Shown piece by piece: positions 53,176 to 60,500 of a DNA stretch of 64,000 nucleotides (its first letter is position 1; every line of letters begins with the position of its first letter). The translations under genes and the position numbers were made by a program. The notes below the pieces were generated by a model. That model was given only the letters and a program-made list of their open reading frames with translations, was not told the DNA's origin and ran no database searches. The stretch comes from Gigantopelta aegis (lineage: Eukaryota; Mollusca; Gastropoda; Neomphalida; Peltospiridae): the NCBI RefSeq assembly GCF_016097555.1, contig NC_054704.1, forward strand, positions 32,996,554-33,060,553. Direction: 5' to 3'.

Positions 53176-53855
53176 GTTATTACCAGTGTTTTTCGGTATC
53201 ATCAATATCATATATTTGGAATAAAAATTGTATTATGCGAGCCTCTGGTGAGCATAATACATTATTTTTATTCCTAATATATGATATTGATGATACCGAA
53301 ATACATAAGGGTAATAATCTCTTTATCATATAAGCTCAAGCTTAATACAACGTGTTTTTGTAAACTGTACACTCAACTTTAATTATATGTGGTGCGGTGT
53401 ATTTTTGAATGGAAATGACGTCAAACTCGAATGACGTCATTTTGGATGTCCTTACTTCAAAGTAAAGTTATGCCTAACGTTTGTTGTTTTCTGAACGCTG
53501 GACAGCTTTCAGTGTCAAACTGCCACTGAAATGTTTTTATTTGATGACTATAGTCATATATGAATGCATACGTCAAATCATGGAGTGTCACCCAAGTACA
53601 TTTGCTTAAATGTCAATAAACCTAGTGCCGAGACCTCGACTAATTTACATCTAATTTGCAAAGTATCAAATTCTAAAGTATGTGATCTGAAAAATATCAC
53701 ATACTTTGATTGCACTGAAAATGTAAGATATTATATGATAAATATATATATATATATATATATATACAGGGTTTCTGCCAGAGGATAAAATGGGTATGGT
53801 GCCATACCCAAAATTTGTGCAGATTTTATTTTTTTAAATTAACCGTTTGACACTG

Positions 53856-53900
<45 letters not shown>

Positions 53901-55665
53901 ACACACACACACATATATATATATACGTTCCATGTACATTTCATTTCATTTATACTTATTTCCGTGCTTCCATCCAATTAAGTTTTAGGCTTGCTGTCTT
54001 GGGCATACACAGCAACTATCTGGGCTGAGTGCCCAGGACAGTGGGTTAGTTGTTAGTCACTAGTGAGAGAGAAGTCAGTGTAGTGGCCTACCCACTGAGT
54101 TATCCGGTTGGGTGGGAGCCGGTACCGGGGTGCGAACTCGAAGAACCTACCAGCTTTATGTCCAATGGTCTGACCACTACACCACTGAGACCGATACATG
54201 ATCAAGTAGTACACACATCTTTTTATTCAAACTGACCCTCTTGATTTTAGGGGTGGAAAGTACACAATTCTAAAGTACAATTCTAAAACGGGGAAATTGA
54301 ATAAAATTATTTGATTGTCAGTAGAAAATAGCATCATAAAATATATAGATTGGTGCAATTGTTTATGACATATTATTGGGGTGTAACGATATACTCAAAT
54401 ATTCGGTTGCACCGAACAGCGATCTGTATCGTAGTTGCATTCGTATTTGTCACTAGCTGAACCAAATACACAAATGCATATATGTAATGCTAACTGTAAA
54501 ATTTATGTTTCTAATTCAAACTAACTGATTTGATTGTTTTGATAATGTCCGGACCTGTTTTGCATTACATCAAGCATACAGACCTATCCTTTTTTATTCA
54601 ACCCATTGGACTGGTATGTAGGCCTACCTTGATTTCGCTTCTGACAAAATACTTTATGACATTGCATAGTCTCATTCAACCAGCCTTACGAGTTACTTTC
54701 CTCACTTCTTAACGTGAGAGTCACGGGCGAGCATATTTTGTTAGTGTATGCAAATTAACTTTGATATATGCAAACAAAATAAATTTGAATAATTCTTAAC
54801 GAGACCTCTGGTAATACAAATATGGTTGCATAGTGGAAACACCACAGTGTTTTCTTTCCATATCTAAGCCATATAAACAAACATCTACTCTTCCCAGCAA
54901 CAAGTGTGCCAAGCAAGCGCATGCTCAGAACTGCTGGGGATGTGGTAACAGCAGAGAGCTGCACTTTTCTGTGAAAATGTGGACATGTTAGTGTTCCTTA
55001 AAAAGAATGTGATTTTGGGCTAGACAACAGACAAATCGATGATTAATCAGTTTTTATTTTTTAAAAACAACAAAACGCCCAATCTGTTCTTCCTTTTTGC
55101 AAAAGCTAGTCGGAAAAATATCCGCCCGGTCCCCCCTTCCCCTAACCCTAACCTTAACTCCAACCCTAACCCCAGCCCTAACCCCAGCCATAACCCTAAC
55201 CCTAACCCTAACCCTCAACCCTAACTAAAAATAATAATGGAGGGGACCGGGCGGATATTATACCAGCTAGTCTATCCCACGGGAAACGTATTTTTTTCAT
55301 ACTATGAAATTTACAAGTTATTTATTTCTAAGCCGATTGATTTGTAAATTGTACACAATAGTATTTGTTTGTTATTTTCAAAACACTTTTAATTTTCTTC
55401 TTACGTCAAACCAAATTGAAATTATTTACAAAACAAAAAGTTTCAAAGAATGATGGGACAGACTGCAAGGTTTTTTTTCATGGACGTGAATACATATTCG
55501 TATTCGTCACCTCATATTTGTGATATGTATCGTATTCCCTAACATGTGTTACACCCCTAATATATGATACATGCGTTGCAACATACCTAGAGCATGATTA
55601 ATTATTAAAAATACTAAAATAAAGACATAGCGTCCCTCGATACGAAAATAGACGTCCATGTTCAT
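31474..55665 (-). CDS. Secretory multi-thioredoxin-fold protein, 22 coding exons
   Basis: Exons in transcript order: 55587-55665, 52899-52997, 52402-52493, 51682-51810, 51029-51163, 48213-48277, 47983-48044, 47250-47347, 46667-46856, 44216-44281, 43761-43912, 42546-42674, 41733-41891, 41301-41385, 41007-41197, 40064-40147, 39193-39408, 37573-37691, 36885-37019, 33292-33373, 32073-32193, 31474-31676. Every junction is phase-consistent, giving 2691 nt or 896 residues. Exon 1 encodes a signal peptide with hydrophobic core [10 protein letters not shown], so the product should enter the ER. Residues about 470-560 look like a thioredoxin domain: [11 protein letters not shown] (CGSC at 493-496), then [13 protein letters not shown] with the usual cis-Pro. 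[12 protein letters not shown] (exon 9) and VLIALVYPD (exon 20) look like further thioredoxin-like strands without the CxxC. A lysine/arginine-rich stretch lies at 415-428. The end, LVQTEHF, is not a KDEL-type signal. I do not recognise an orthologue; it is not TXNDC11 or TXNDC16 as I know them. Least certain are the exon 12 donor (AAT|GTAATC), the acceptor of exon 5 and the exact 3' end. Confidence 0.82.
32530..32805 (+). mobile_element. tRNA-derived SINE in intron 20
   Basis: Head agctcagttggttgagcgtt with B-box-like taggatcaaacc, body ggccatggtatgtgttttcc and end ttaatcaatgtgctttagtg, gttaaacaaaac. Antisense to the host thioredoxin-fold gene. Confidence 0.8.
33065..33245 (+). mobile_element. 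GGTTAAGCC-family SINE, partial
   Basis: Body aacccactgtcctggtgaga, agttgaaatgtatgtccagg and gcttgaaccgtaattggata mark the SINE family whose head forms the 93-bp satellite. The head is absent. Confidence 0.7.
33445..34183 (-). mobile_element. Internally deleted pogo/Tigger-type transposon
   Basis: The ends CTGTAAA...TTTACAG are flanked by TA (33443-33444 and 34184-34185), as in pogo elements. Inside, on the minus strand, a fragment of a DDE_1 transposase covers about 33678-34000: [36 protein letters not shown] and [10 protein letters not shown]. The [12 protein letters not shown] motif aligns with the PPNTT..LQPMD region of pogo/jerky transposases that holds the third catalytic acid. The N-terminal DNA-binding part and the first catalytic acids are missing. 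It lies in the intron between exons 19 and 20 of the thioredoxin-fold gene, on the same strand. Confidence 0.78.
34265..34410 (-). mobile_element. (ATTC)n tail and 3' end of a GGTTAAGCC-family SINE
   Basis: cattcattcattcattcatt followed by caattcattcacc repeats and aagcacgctgtcctgggcaa. This is the tail and last part of the SINE in minus orientation. Confidence 0.6.
34425..34925 (-). mobile_element. SINE interrupted by an inverted-repeat element
   Basis: gtttgttttgtttaatgaca to ccagtcatagtgcactgg is the SINE body. It resumes with ctggctggaacgagg after the insertion at 34637-34904. The nesting gives relative ages: SINE first, insert second. Confidence 0.82.
34637..34904 (-). mobile_element. 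CAGGGCTAGC element copy 2, nested in a SINE, with internal duplication
   Basis: The ends cagggctagctctgg and ccagagctagccctg split a SINE between gtgcactgg and actggctggaacg, leaving ACTGG on both sides as a probable 5-bp duplication. It is in the opposite orientation to copies 1 and 3. An internal segment of about 84 bp (from tgatctattaaactttcaaa) is duplicated in tandem. Confidence 0.78.
34980..36897 (-). repeat. 50-bp minisatellite continuous with exon 19 and its splice donor
   Basis: About 19 units of 50 bp run from 35934 to 36897, plus one diverged unit at 34980-35033 cut off by a transposon. On the minus strand a unit reads ctcgagaaacaagtacgcag, then tacattattaatcattaaca, then gcactattca. 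The last bases of exon 19 (CAAGAAACAA) and its donor (GTACGT) form the first unit. Most copies carry GTACGC at the donor position and a few carry GTTCGT. The array fills the start of the intron to exon 20. Confidence 0.9.
35034..35933. mobile_element. Non-autonomous pogo-like transposon, 900 bp
   Basis: Inverted ends cagtgaaacatgtctaaact (35034) and cggacaggtttcactg (ending 35933) match over about 25 bp and are flanked by TA on both sides. No transposase fragment is visible. The left flank (34980-35033) is a diverged unit of the 50-bp minisatellite that starts again at 35934, so the element inserted into that array. Confidence 0.72.
37427..37560. repeat. (GA)n microsatellite next to exon 18
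   Basis: About 88 bases of pure GA then interrupted GA/CAGA. It ends only 12 bases from the donor of exon 18 (37573), so it forms the first part of that intron on the minus strand as a CT-rich tract. Confidence 0.95.
38335..38490 (+). mobile_element. GGTTAAGCC-family SINE, decayed
   Basis: ataccagtaccggtcttaat, taaccattaacccgtgtcct and gcttgaaccttaattgtata match the family in order. Confidence 0.65.
38876..39140 (-). mobile_element. SINE with ACGACACC end and GGGATCGAT-type head
   Basis: ttcgttttgtttaacgacac, atcggctaatggatgtcaaa, agcaagggatcttttacatg and tgatggggatcgatcccaga. The body and head combination differs from the copy at 24180, showing head exchange between families. Confidence 0.8.
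40371..40790. repeat. 65-bp minisatellite, about six units
   Basis: Units start gggtataatgagaatgagtg at 40371, 40436, 40501, 40566, 40631 and 40696, an exact 65-bp step, then decay into gagtgagtgagtg. It lies in the intron between exons 15 and 16 of the thioredoxin-fold gene. Confidence 0.92.
41007..41385 (-). other. CGSC thioredoxin-domain exons (exons 14 and 15)
   Basis: Exons 14 (41301-41385) and 15 (41007-41197) together encode the best thioredoxin-like segment. It has a hydrophobic strand VVFIIAD, the CGSC dithiol motif, a following helix with basic residues ([12 protein letters not shown]), a second strand ending in a cysteine (MANCSS), and GFPTVVVF with the family's conserved proline. 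CGSC replaces the CGHC of PDI or CGPC of thioredoxin. Known thioredoxin-fold chemistry suggests redox activity, but the missing His or Pro means altered potential. Substrate is unknown. Confidence 0.75.
44745..46455. repeat. 94-bp minisatellite, about 18 units
   Basis: The unit contains gaaacagattccaaaatata, then taaacgtaccacgggtgtta, then aacagctaaccataaacgta. Period is 93-94 bp with few differences between copies (c/t in gattcc, g/t in aaacgt). It lies in the intron between exons 9 and 10 of the thioredoxin-fold gene and does not touch either exon. Copies are so alike that expansion or homogenisation is recent. Confidence 0.92.
48378..48455 (-). mobile_element. Tail fragment of the GAATGTTTAACGACACCCC retroposon
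   Basis: gaatgaatgaatgttttaac, gacaccccagcacaa and catcggctattgggtgtcaa match 14165-14227. Confidence 0.7.
48545..48890 (+). mobile_element. GGTTAAGCC-family SINE with GGAT tail
   Basis: Head cctcggtgatgtcgtggtta and B-box-like gggttcgcagcccg, body aatgggtaggtgtaagacca, end gcgtgtttgaaccttaattg, then a (GGAT)n run at 48836-48885. This intact copy is the best local reference for the unit amplified at 49.3-50.9 kb. Confidence 0.82.
49195..50900 (-). repeat. 93-bp satellite (about 17 units) made from a SINE tRNA-like head
   Basis: A SINE in minus orientation starts at about 49195 with its tail region. From about 49318 its head is repeated about 17 times in tandem with a 93-bp period. Minus-strand units contain ggctggtaggtacagggttt followed by gcaacccggtactggcaccc, which looks like the B-box and flanks of a tRNA-derived promoter. 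Units differ by a few bases, mainly g/t in the B-box-like motif. Because 93 is a multiple of three and the unit lacks a stop, a 541-codon open frame results; it is a by-product. The array is in the intron between exons 5 and 6 of the thioredoxin-fold gene. Confidence 0.88.
51456..51506. repeat. (TA)n microsatellite in intron 4
   Basis: About 50 bases of TA between exons 4 and 5 of the thioredoxin-fold gene. Confidence 0.95.
51919..52147 (-). mobile_element. SINE in intron 3 of the thioredoxin-fold gene
   Basis: ttgttttgtttcatcaacac, agcaagggatcttttatatg-like, gatcccaggcagaccgcaca and accactgggctacgtccagc (complement of a GGACGTAGCCCAGTGGT head). Two short internal deletions. Confidence 0.78.
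53035..53172. repeat. (TA)n(CATA)n(GT)n(TA)n(GA)n compound microsatellite
   Basis: Ordered simple repeats adjoining the palindrome at 53169 in intron 1 of the thioredoxin-fold gene. Further TA/CA tracts are at 53740-53766 and 53860-53920. Confidence 0.93.
53169..53322. mobile_element. Long imperfect palindrome (foldback or MITE)
   Basis: Arms of about 68 bp, starting ttattaccagtgtttttcgg and containing tatcatcaatatcatatatt, pair with the second half (ctaatatatgatattgatga ... gggtaataa) around a loop of about 12 bases near 53245. The right arm is close to a full complement with a few indels. It lies in intron 1 of the thioredoxin-fold gene beside a CA/TA/GA microsatellite. Confidence 0.7.
53950..54195 (-). 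mobile_element. GGTTAAGCC-family SINE, near full length
   Basis: ccgtgcttccatccaattaa, tgcccaggacagtgggttag, gggagccggtaccggggtgc and tctgaccactacaccactga (complement of the head). Confidence 0.78.
55112..55264. mobile_element. Inverted-repeat element with telomere-like (CCCTAA)n core
   Basis: Ends ggaaaaatatccgcccggtc and its near-complement (gaccgggcggatattatacc) enclose about 85 bp of ccctaa/ccccag repeats (55137-55224). The direct repeat agctagtc flanks both sides (55104-55111 and 55265-55272), an 8-bp target duplication as left by hAT-type and some other DNA transposons. It lies just upstream of exon 1 in genomic order, within intron 1 of the thioredoxin-fold gene. Confidence 0.75.
55587..55665 (-). 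other. Exon 1 of the thioredoxin-fold gene: start codon and signal peptide
   Basis: On the minus strand the exon reads [12 protein letters not shown], then a hydrophobic run [13 protein letters not shown], and ends at donor CTAG|GTATGT with one leftover base. That base completes an Ala codon with exon 2 at 52997. The charged N-terminus plus hydrophobic core is a classic signal peptide, with cleavage likely near NHALA. A second in-frame ATG two codons downstream could also be used. The 2.6-kb intron to exon 2 holds SINEs, simple repeats and two inverted-repeat elements, so the exon is easy to miss by automated annotation. Confidence 0.75.
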
Positions 55666-55923
55666 TTTGCCAAAGGGAAACAACTCTATTCATTTTAAAA
55701 AATAAAGTGAAACAAATCTGTCACACCTGTGACCTATGCAGGCTGTGGCAGCTATCTGCTAGATTTTTTGCTGTTGTGTGATGCAAGTTAGTTGTCTTTA
55801 TGCACATTTATCTGTCAGATAATTTTCTGCACCAATAGGATATACCAATTTAGTATTTCATGATTTGTAATCACTGCAAATCATTTATTTGGTTTAAGAA
55901 GTTTAAGATGTGAAGTTATTTCA

Positions 55924-55991
55924 ACAATCTAATTAAAATTAGCTCCACTATTACATGTGGTAGACCAGTAGAGCTAATTTTAATCAGATTG
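55924..55991. repeat. Palindromic repeat, related to 20238-20275
   Basis: caatctaattaaaattagct at the left is mirrored by agctaattttaatcagattg at the right. The left 36 bases, through cactattacatgtgg, recur at 20238-20273, so this is an interspersed short repeat and not a local accident. Confidence 0.6.
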
Positions 55992-56094
55992 TTATTTCAA
56001 CTTTTAAGTATTTGTCCACAAACATATAATTCTGCTTTTATCATAATCGGTGTATGTTTGTTTTCAGTAGAGCATTTCATTAATTCATTTAACT

Positions 56095-56300
56095 TATGTT
56101 CTTGCTTATATCCAATTAAGGTTCAAGAACGCTGTCCTGGGCACACACCTCATATCAGCTCTCGGGGCTGTTGTTACTGAGAGAAGTCAGTGTAGTGGTT
56201 TTACACTTACCCATTGAGTCATTAAAACTCTGGGTGGGAGCTGGTACCAACCCAGTACCAACCAGCTTACCATGACACCACCGAGGCTGGTGGTAGAGCA
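56095..56300 (-). mobile_element. GGTTAAGCC-family SINE between the two genes
   Basis: ttgcttatatccaattaagg, cgctgtcctgggcacacacc, taaaactctgggtgggagct and ccatgacaccaccgaggc. Confidence 0.75.
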
Positions 56301-56496
56301 TTGTTTAAAGTATAAAGTAGAGTATATTACGGATGTGATCAATTACTAAATACATCATGTACATGTATACATCCAATTTGGTATCAATGGATTCTCATTA
56401 ATTAAAGCTGAAAGAATTTCATATTTTCCTCCACAGTAATTCCACACATCGACAGTTCTTTTTAAACAACTTTCACAAGAATAAATAATGGGCCAA

Positions 56497-56691
56497 AAAA
56501 GGGCTAGCTCTGGCACTTGCCAAGTTTGCCACTTGCAAATTTTAGAAACAATTGGCAAAATTTATTTTAATTTGGCAAATAAATTTCTTGTAGTAATTGT
56601 TATTTTATTAGAAAATACCTGGGTTTTTGCCATTTTTATAGTTTAAATAGATGATTTGGTGAAATGTTCTGATCACCCAGAGCTAGCCCTG
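56497..56691 (+). mobile_element. CAGGGCTAGC inverted-repeat element, copy 3
   Basis: About 195 bp from agggctagctctggcactt to cagagctagccctg, with interior aaattttattttaatttggc-like sequence shared with copy 1. It lies between the two divergently transcribed genes. The outermost left base is changed (agggc for cagggc). Confidence 0.72.
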
Positions 56692-57065
56692 TAAAACGTT
56701 TTGTCTTGAATGATGAACTACGGTACCTCCACCTGTTGTCTAAGAATGATGAACTACAGTACCTCCACCTGTTGTCTAAGATTGATGACAGACAATAATT
56801 TCCAATCCATCATTTTTCCTTCGTACACAATAATTTCACTTTATAATCATATTTAGTAAATTATGGAACAGTATTTTTAATCGCAATATTTTCTTCAATC
56901 ACAGTTAGATGCATTAGTAATCTTCAAACAAAAAGTTTCAAATGACACTTGAAAGCTTTCTAGCATTCTGAAAATGGAAGCGTCATGTACTCAGTTTATT
57001 GTTATTGCAGTCAGATGCTTACACTGATGTCATTTAAATTCAAACAGCTATAATGTGCATGAGCG

Positions 57066-57322
57066 ATGGGATGCAGTTGTTATACATGCATCAGACATAT
57101 TGTTAAGGACCACACAGATATTGAGAGGAAACCCGCTGTTGCCACTTAATGGGCTACTCTTTCTGATTAGCAGCAAGGGATCTTTTATATGCACCATCCC
57201 ACAGACAAGTCATGGTGCACTGGCTGTGACGAGAAATAAGCCCAATGGGCCCACCGACGGGGATTGATCCCAGACTGACCGCACATCAAGCAAGCGCTGT
57301 ACCACTGGGCTACGTCCCGACA
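57066..57322 (-). mobile_element. tRNA-derived SINE immediately upstream of IPP
   Basis: tgttaaggaccacacagata, agcaagggatcttttatatg, gatcccagactgaccgcaca and accactgggctacgtcccg. It ends about 0.2 kb before the IPP coding start and may overlap 5' UTR intron sequence. Confidence 0.8.
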
Positions 57323-57535
57323 AGTGAAAGTATATTCAGACAAGCGAAATGTACCTTGGTGGTTGTCCTGAAAATATTGGCGGACAAGTGGATTTTTAGA
57401 TGTATTTGTCCATTGGACTAGTAAAACATTCTGCTTATTTTATCACTGCATGCACTATAGCTTTTTTTTCAGAATTTGAGGATGATTGAATAAGTTAAAA
57501 AAATCTTTATTTTATTTTGGGTTTTTTTTTAGAAC

Positions 57536-60500
57536 ATGGATCATCTTTCAAACTCTGTCAAGAGTTTGTCAGTTTCCTGTACAACAGGGACTAGCAGGAT
57601 TGGCCAGTCTTTGATACACAAGGAAGGTGGAGATGGCCGGAATACACGGACACTGATTCACAAGGCACCCGGATATTCCAACACTCTCCTTGGTAATCTA
57701 GCCTCCATGTGGAGATCCGGCACATTCTGTGACGTGAGCATCGTCGTCGAGGGCCGGAGTCTGGCAGCTCATCGCCACATCCTGGCAGCAGCGAGTCCGT
57801 TCTTCATGGCCATGTTTACGAGCCACATGGCCGAACAGGCCCAGGATGAAATTACCATGCATGAGATTGACCACGATGTCTTCAAGGTGGCTCTTCTCTT
57901 CATGTACACAGGTGACTTCACACGTTCCAGGTTTATCTGTTGAGTAAAGATAATTTATAGCTTTATTGAGCTAGATCCAGTATACCAGTTGTTTGTAGGT
58001 TTGTTCATCATATTGCATTTTGTCACTGGCCTCTTTGGAGTAGTGATTAAACCATCAGCCGTTAGGTTAGAAGGTATTGAGTTTGCATCCTAGATTTGGC
58101 TGTTACCAGATTTACCTATCATTAATCGTTAGCTCAGGTAACTGAGGTACATGCCAAGGCCATCATGTTTGAACCTTAATTGGACAAAATCACAAAAATC
58201 TAGTTTGAATGAATGAATGAATTGTTGTTGTTTGTTTAAAATATTTTCATAGGGTTGGATGGATTTATGCCAGTTATGGTAATGGATGTATCATCCTGGG
58301 AAATGGCCATCCTTTAAGTCAAGCACCTTGTAGTGATTAATGGAAGTAGTCGCAAGATTTTCAAAACATCCTTTTCACTGTCTTGCGTTAAGATAAGTTT
58401 GTGAAAATATTAATGTCTATTAATGTCTTGTGTAGAGATACAATTGTAAAAATGTTAATGGTTTTATTGTTTAGATTAGTTTAAATAAACATTTATTTCT
58501 TTTCACTAGCCTCCTGCTTGTTGTTGCAGGTCAAGTGGAGGTAACTACAGACAACTGTGTCGACCTGCTGTCTCTGGCAGACATGTTGGGTCTGAGTGAC
58601 GTGATGGAGGCGTGCTGCATCTACATGACAAGTCAGCTCGATACTGAAAACTGTATAGGTGACAAAATAACTTCTTAGAAAACTGTATGGGTATCAAAAT
58701 AACTTCTTAGAAAATTGTATAGGTAACAAAATAACTTCTTGTAAAACTGTATAGGTGACAAAATAACTTCTTGTAAAACTGTACAGGTGACAAAATAACT
58801 TCCTAGAAAATTGTATAGGTGACAAAATAACTTAGAAAACTGTATAGGTGATACAATAACTTAGAAAACTGTATAGGTGATACAATAACTTAGAAAACTA
58901 GAACTAGAGGTGACAAAATACCTTAAGTTGTCCATGCATGTATATAGATAATAGCAGGTGTCAAAAGAACATTTTAGAAAATTACTTATTAGTATTACAT
59001 AAATACAAAATTGTTGTATTGTGAAGAAAGCATGGATGACAAAACACATTCTAAGGTAATTGCACTGGTGAGGAAACATGGAAAAAAGACGAAACTGTTT
59101 TCAGACATTTTTTCATTGTTGTTATTTTTGGAAGAAGAGTTTTTTTGATCAAGTTATCACTCTGATTTCTGATTTAATAAGGTCGGATAAAAAAATTATC
59201 ATATGAAAGAGGTACAGTCATTCAGGGCCGTAAAAAAAACAAATCTGGTAAAAATAATAGAAATTTAAAGAAAATTGTAAAAAGGGTTTTAAGTATATAA
59301 CCTCTCTGAAATAGCTGCAAAATGGTATTTCAGAGCCTCTAGATTTCAAAATTGCCGGTGGGGTATGCCCCCGGACCCCCTAGTGTCTTGTGCCTTCCAT
59401 GCTCATTTGTTCTAAGAATTCATCTGCCCCTTCCCCTTCCAAAAAAAATCCCAGCTACGGCCCTGTTATTATACATATTATATCTGATAGGTTTGCTGGA
59501 AAGTTTTCTTTATGCATACATGCATTAAACTGAATTTTATTTTCTGATTGGTGAGCATGCAAAAAATATTGTGTCCCTCTCCTCATACCTGCCATATAAT
59601 AAGTTCTCTGAAATAACCCTAAAAGGAATGAACTACAAAATTAAACATTCCTAGACACTAAGGAAAACACAAAAATGTTTAGTCCTAATTTTAGACAGAT
59701 CTGTTGTCTTTCTGACAGGCGTGTACAGGTTAGCAGACGCTCACTGCTGTCATCAGCTGAAACACGCTGCCGAGGGTTTCCTGCACAGCCACTTCCTGCA
59801 GGTGAAGAATACCGACGAGTTCCTCGCTTTACCCAAAGACAATCTGATTCACCTGCTTAGCAGTGAATTTATCAAAGTGGAAGATGAATTTCAGGTGAGA
59901 GAGAAAAAAAAGGTATAACTGAAAAAATTCATTAATGTGAATAAGTTAATAATGTGAACTTTCTAATATGTAGTTTCTAAAACGTTATATTACATACATT
60001 TCCTTGATGCCTTATTGTGTTTATCAGTAACACTACAAAGAATAAAACAAAAACCCCACACCATAACAAAACATGTATCTTTTAAATACAAGCATTATTA
60101 TATTATATTAATAGAGATAAATATGTTAAACATAAGAAAGAAAAACTTAAATGTTGTCCATGAGTTGTTGTTCATAAAAGTATGTCATGTTACATTATTT
60201 CTTTGGTGGAGGAATTTATGACCAGTGAACCAAATATGACTAGCTTTTTCTTGTGTTACTGCTAAAATAATTGCTGATACAGTGATATGTATGTGAGCAG
60301 AAGAACAAAATGGGGGGGGGGGGGGGGGGGGGGTCTTCAAATTTTGTATTATATTCTTACAAATATATCACCATGTAAACAATAAGTTAGATCTGTAAGT
60401 TCTCTTTAACAGAAAATAAATTTAAATAATAAAATCTCTTAATTGCATCAGGTGTTTGAAGCTGCAATGAAATGGATCAATCATGACCTTGCATCACGGC

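Larger units (their letters stand above)
55666..57535. promoter_or_regulatory. Shared upstream region of two divergent genes
   Basis: 1.87 kb between the start codons of the thioredoxin-fold gene (minus) and IPP (plus). It holds a palindromic repeat (55924), two SINEs, one CAGGGCTAGC element, and a duplicated tgatgaactac(a/g)gtacctcc segment at about 56710-56780. No TATA box or other core promoter element could be assigned with confidence. Confidence 0.45.

Noticed and set aside
56355..56558. Possible extra exon of the thioredoxin-fold gene (NYCGGKYEILSALINENP)
   Set aside because: It lies upstream of the signal-peptide exon, has no good donor, and exon 1 already joins exon 2 in phase.
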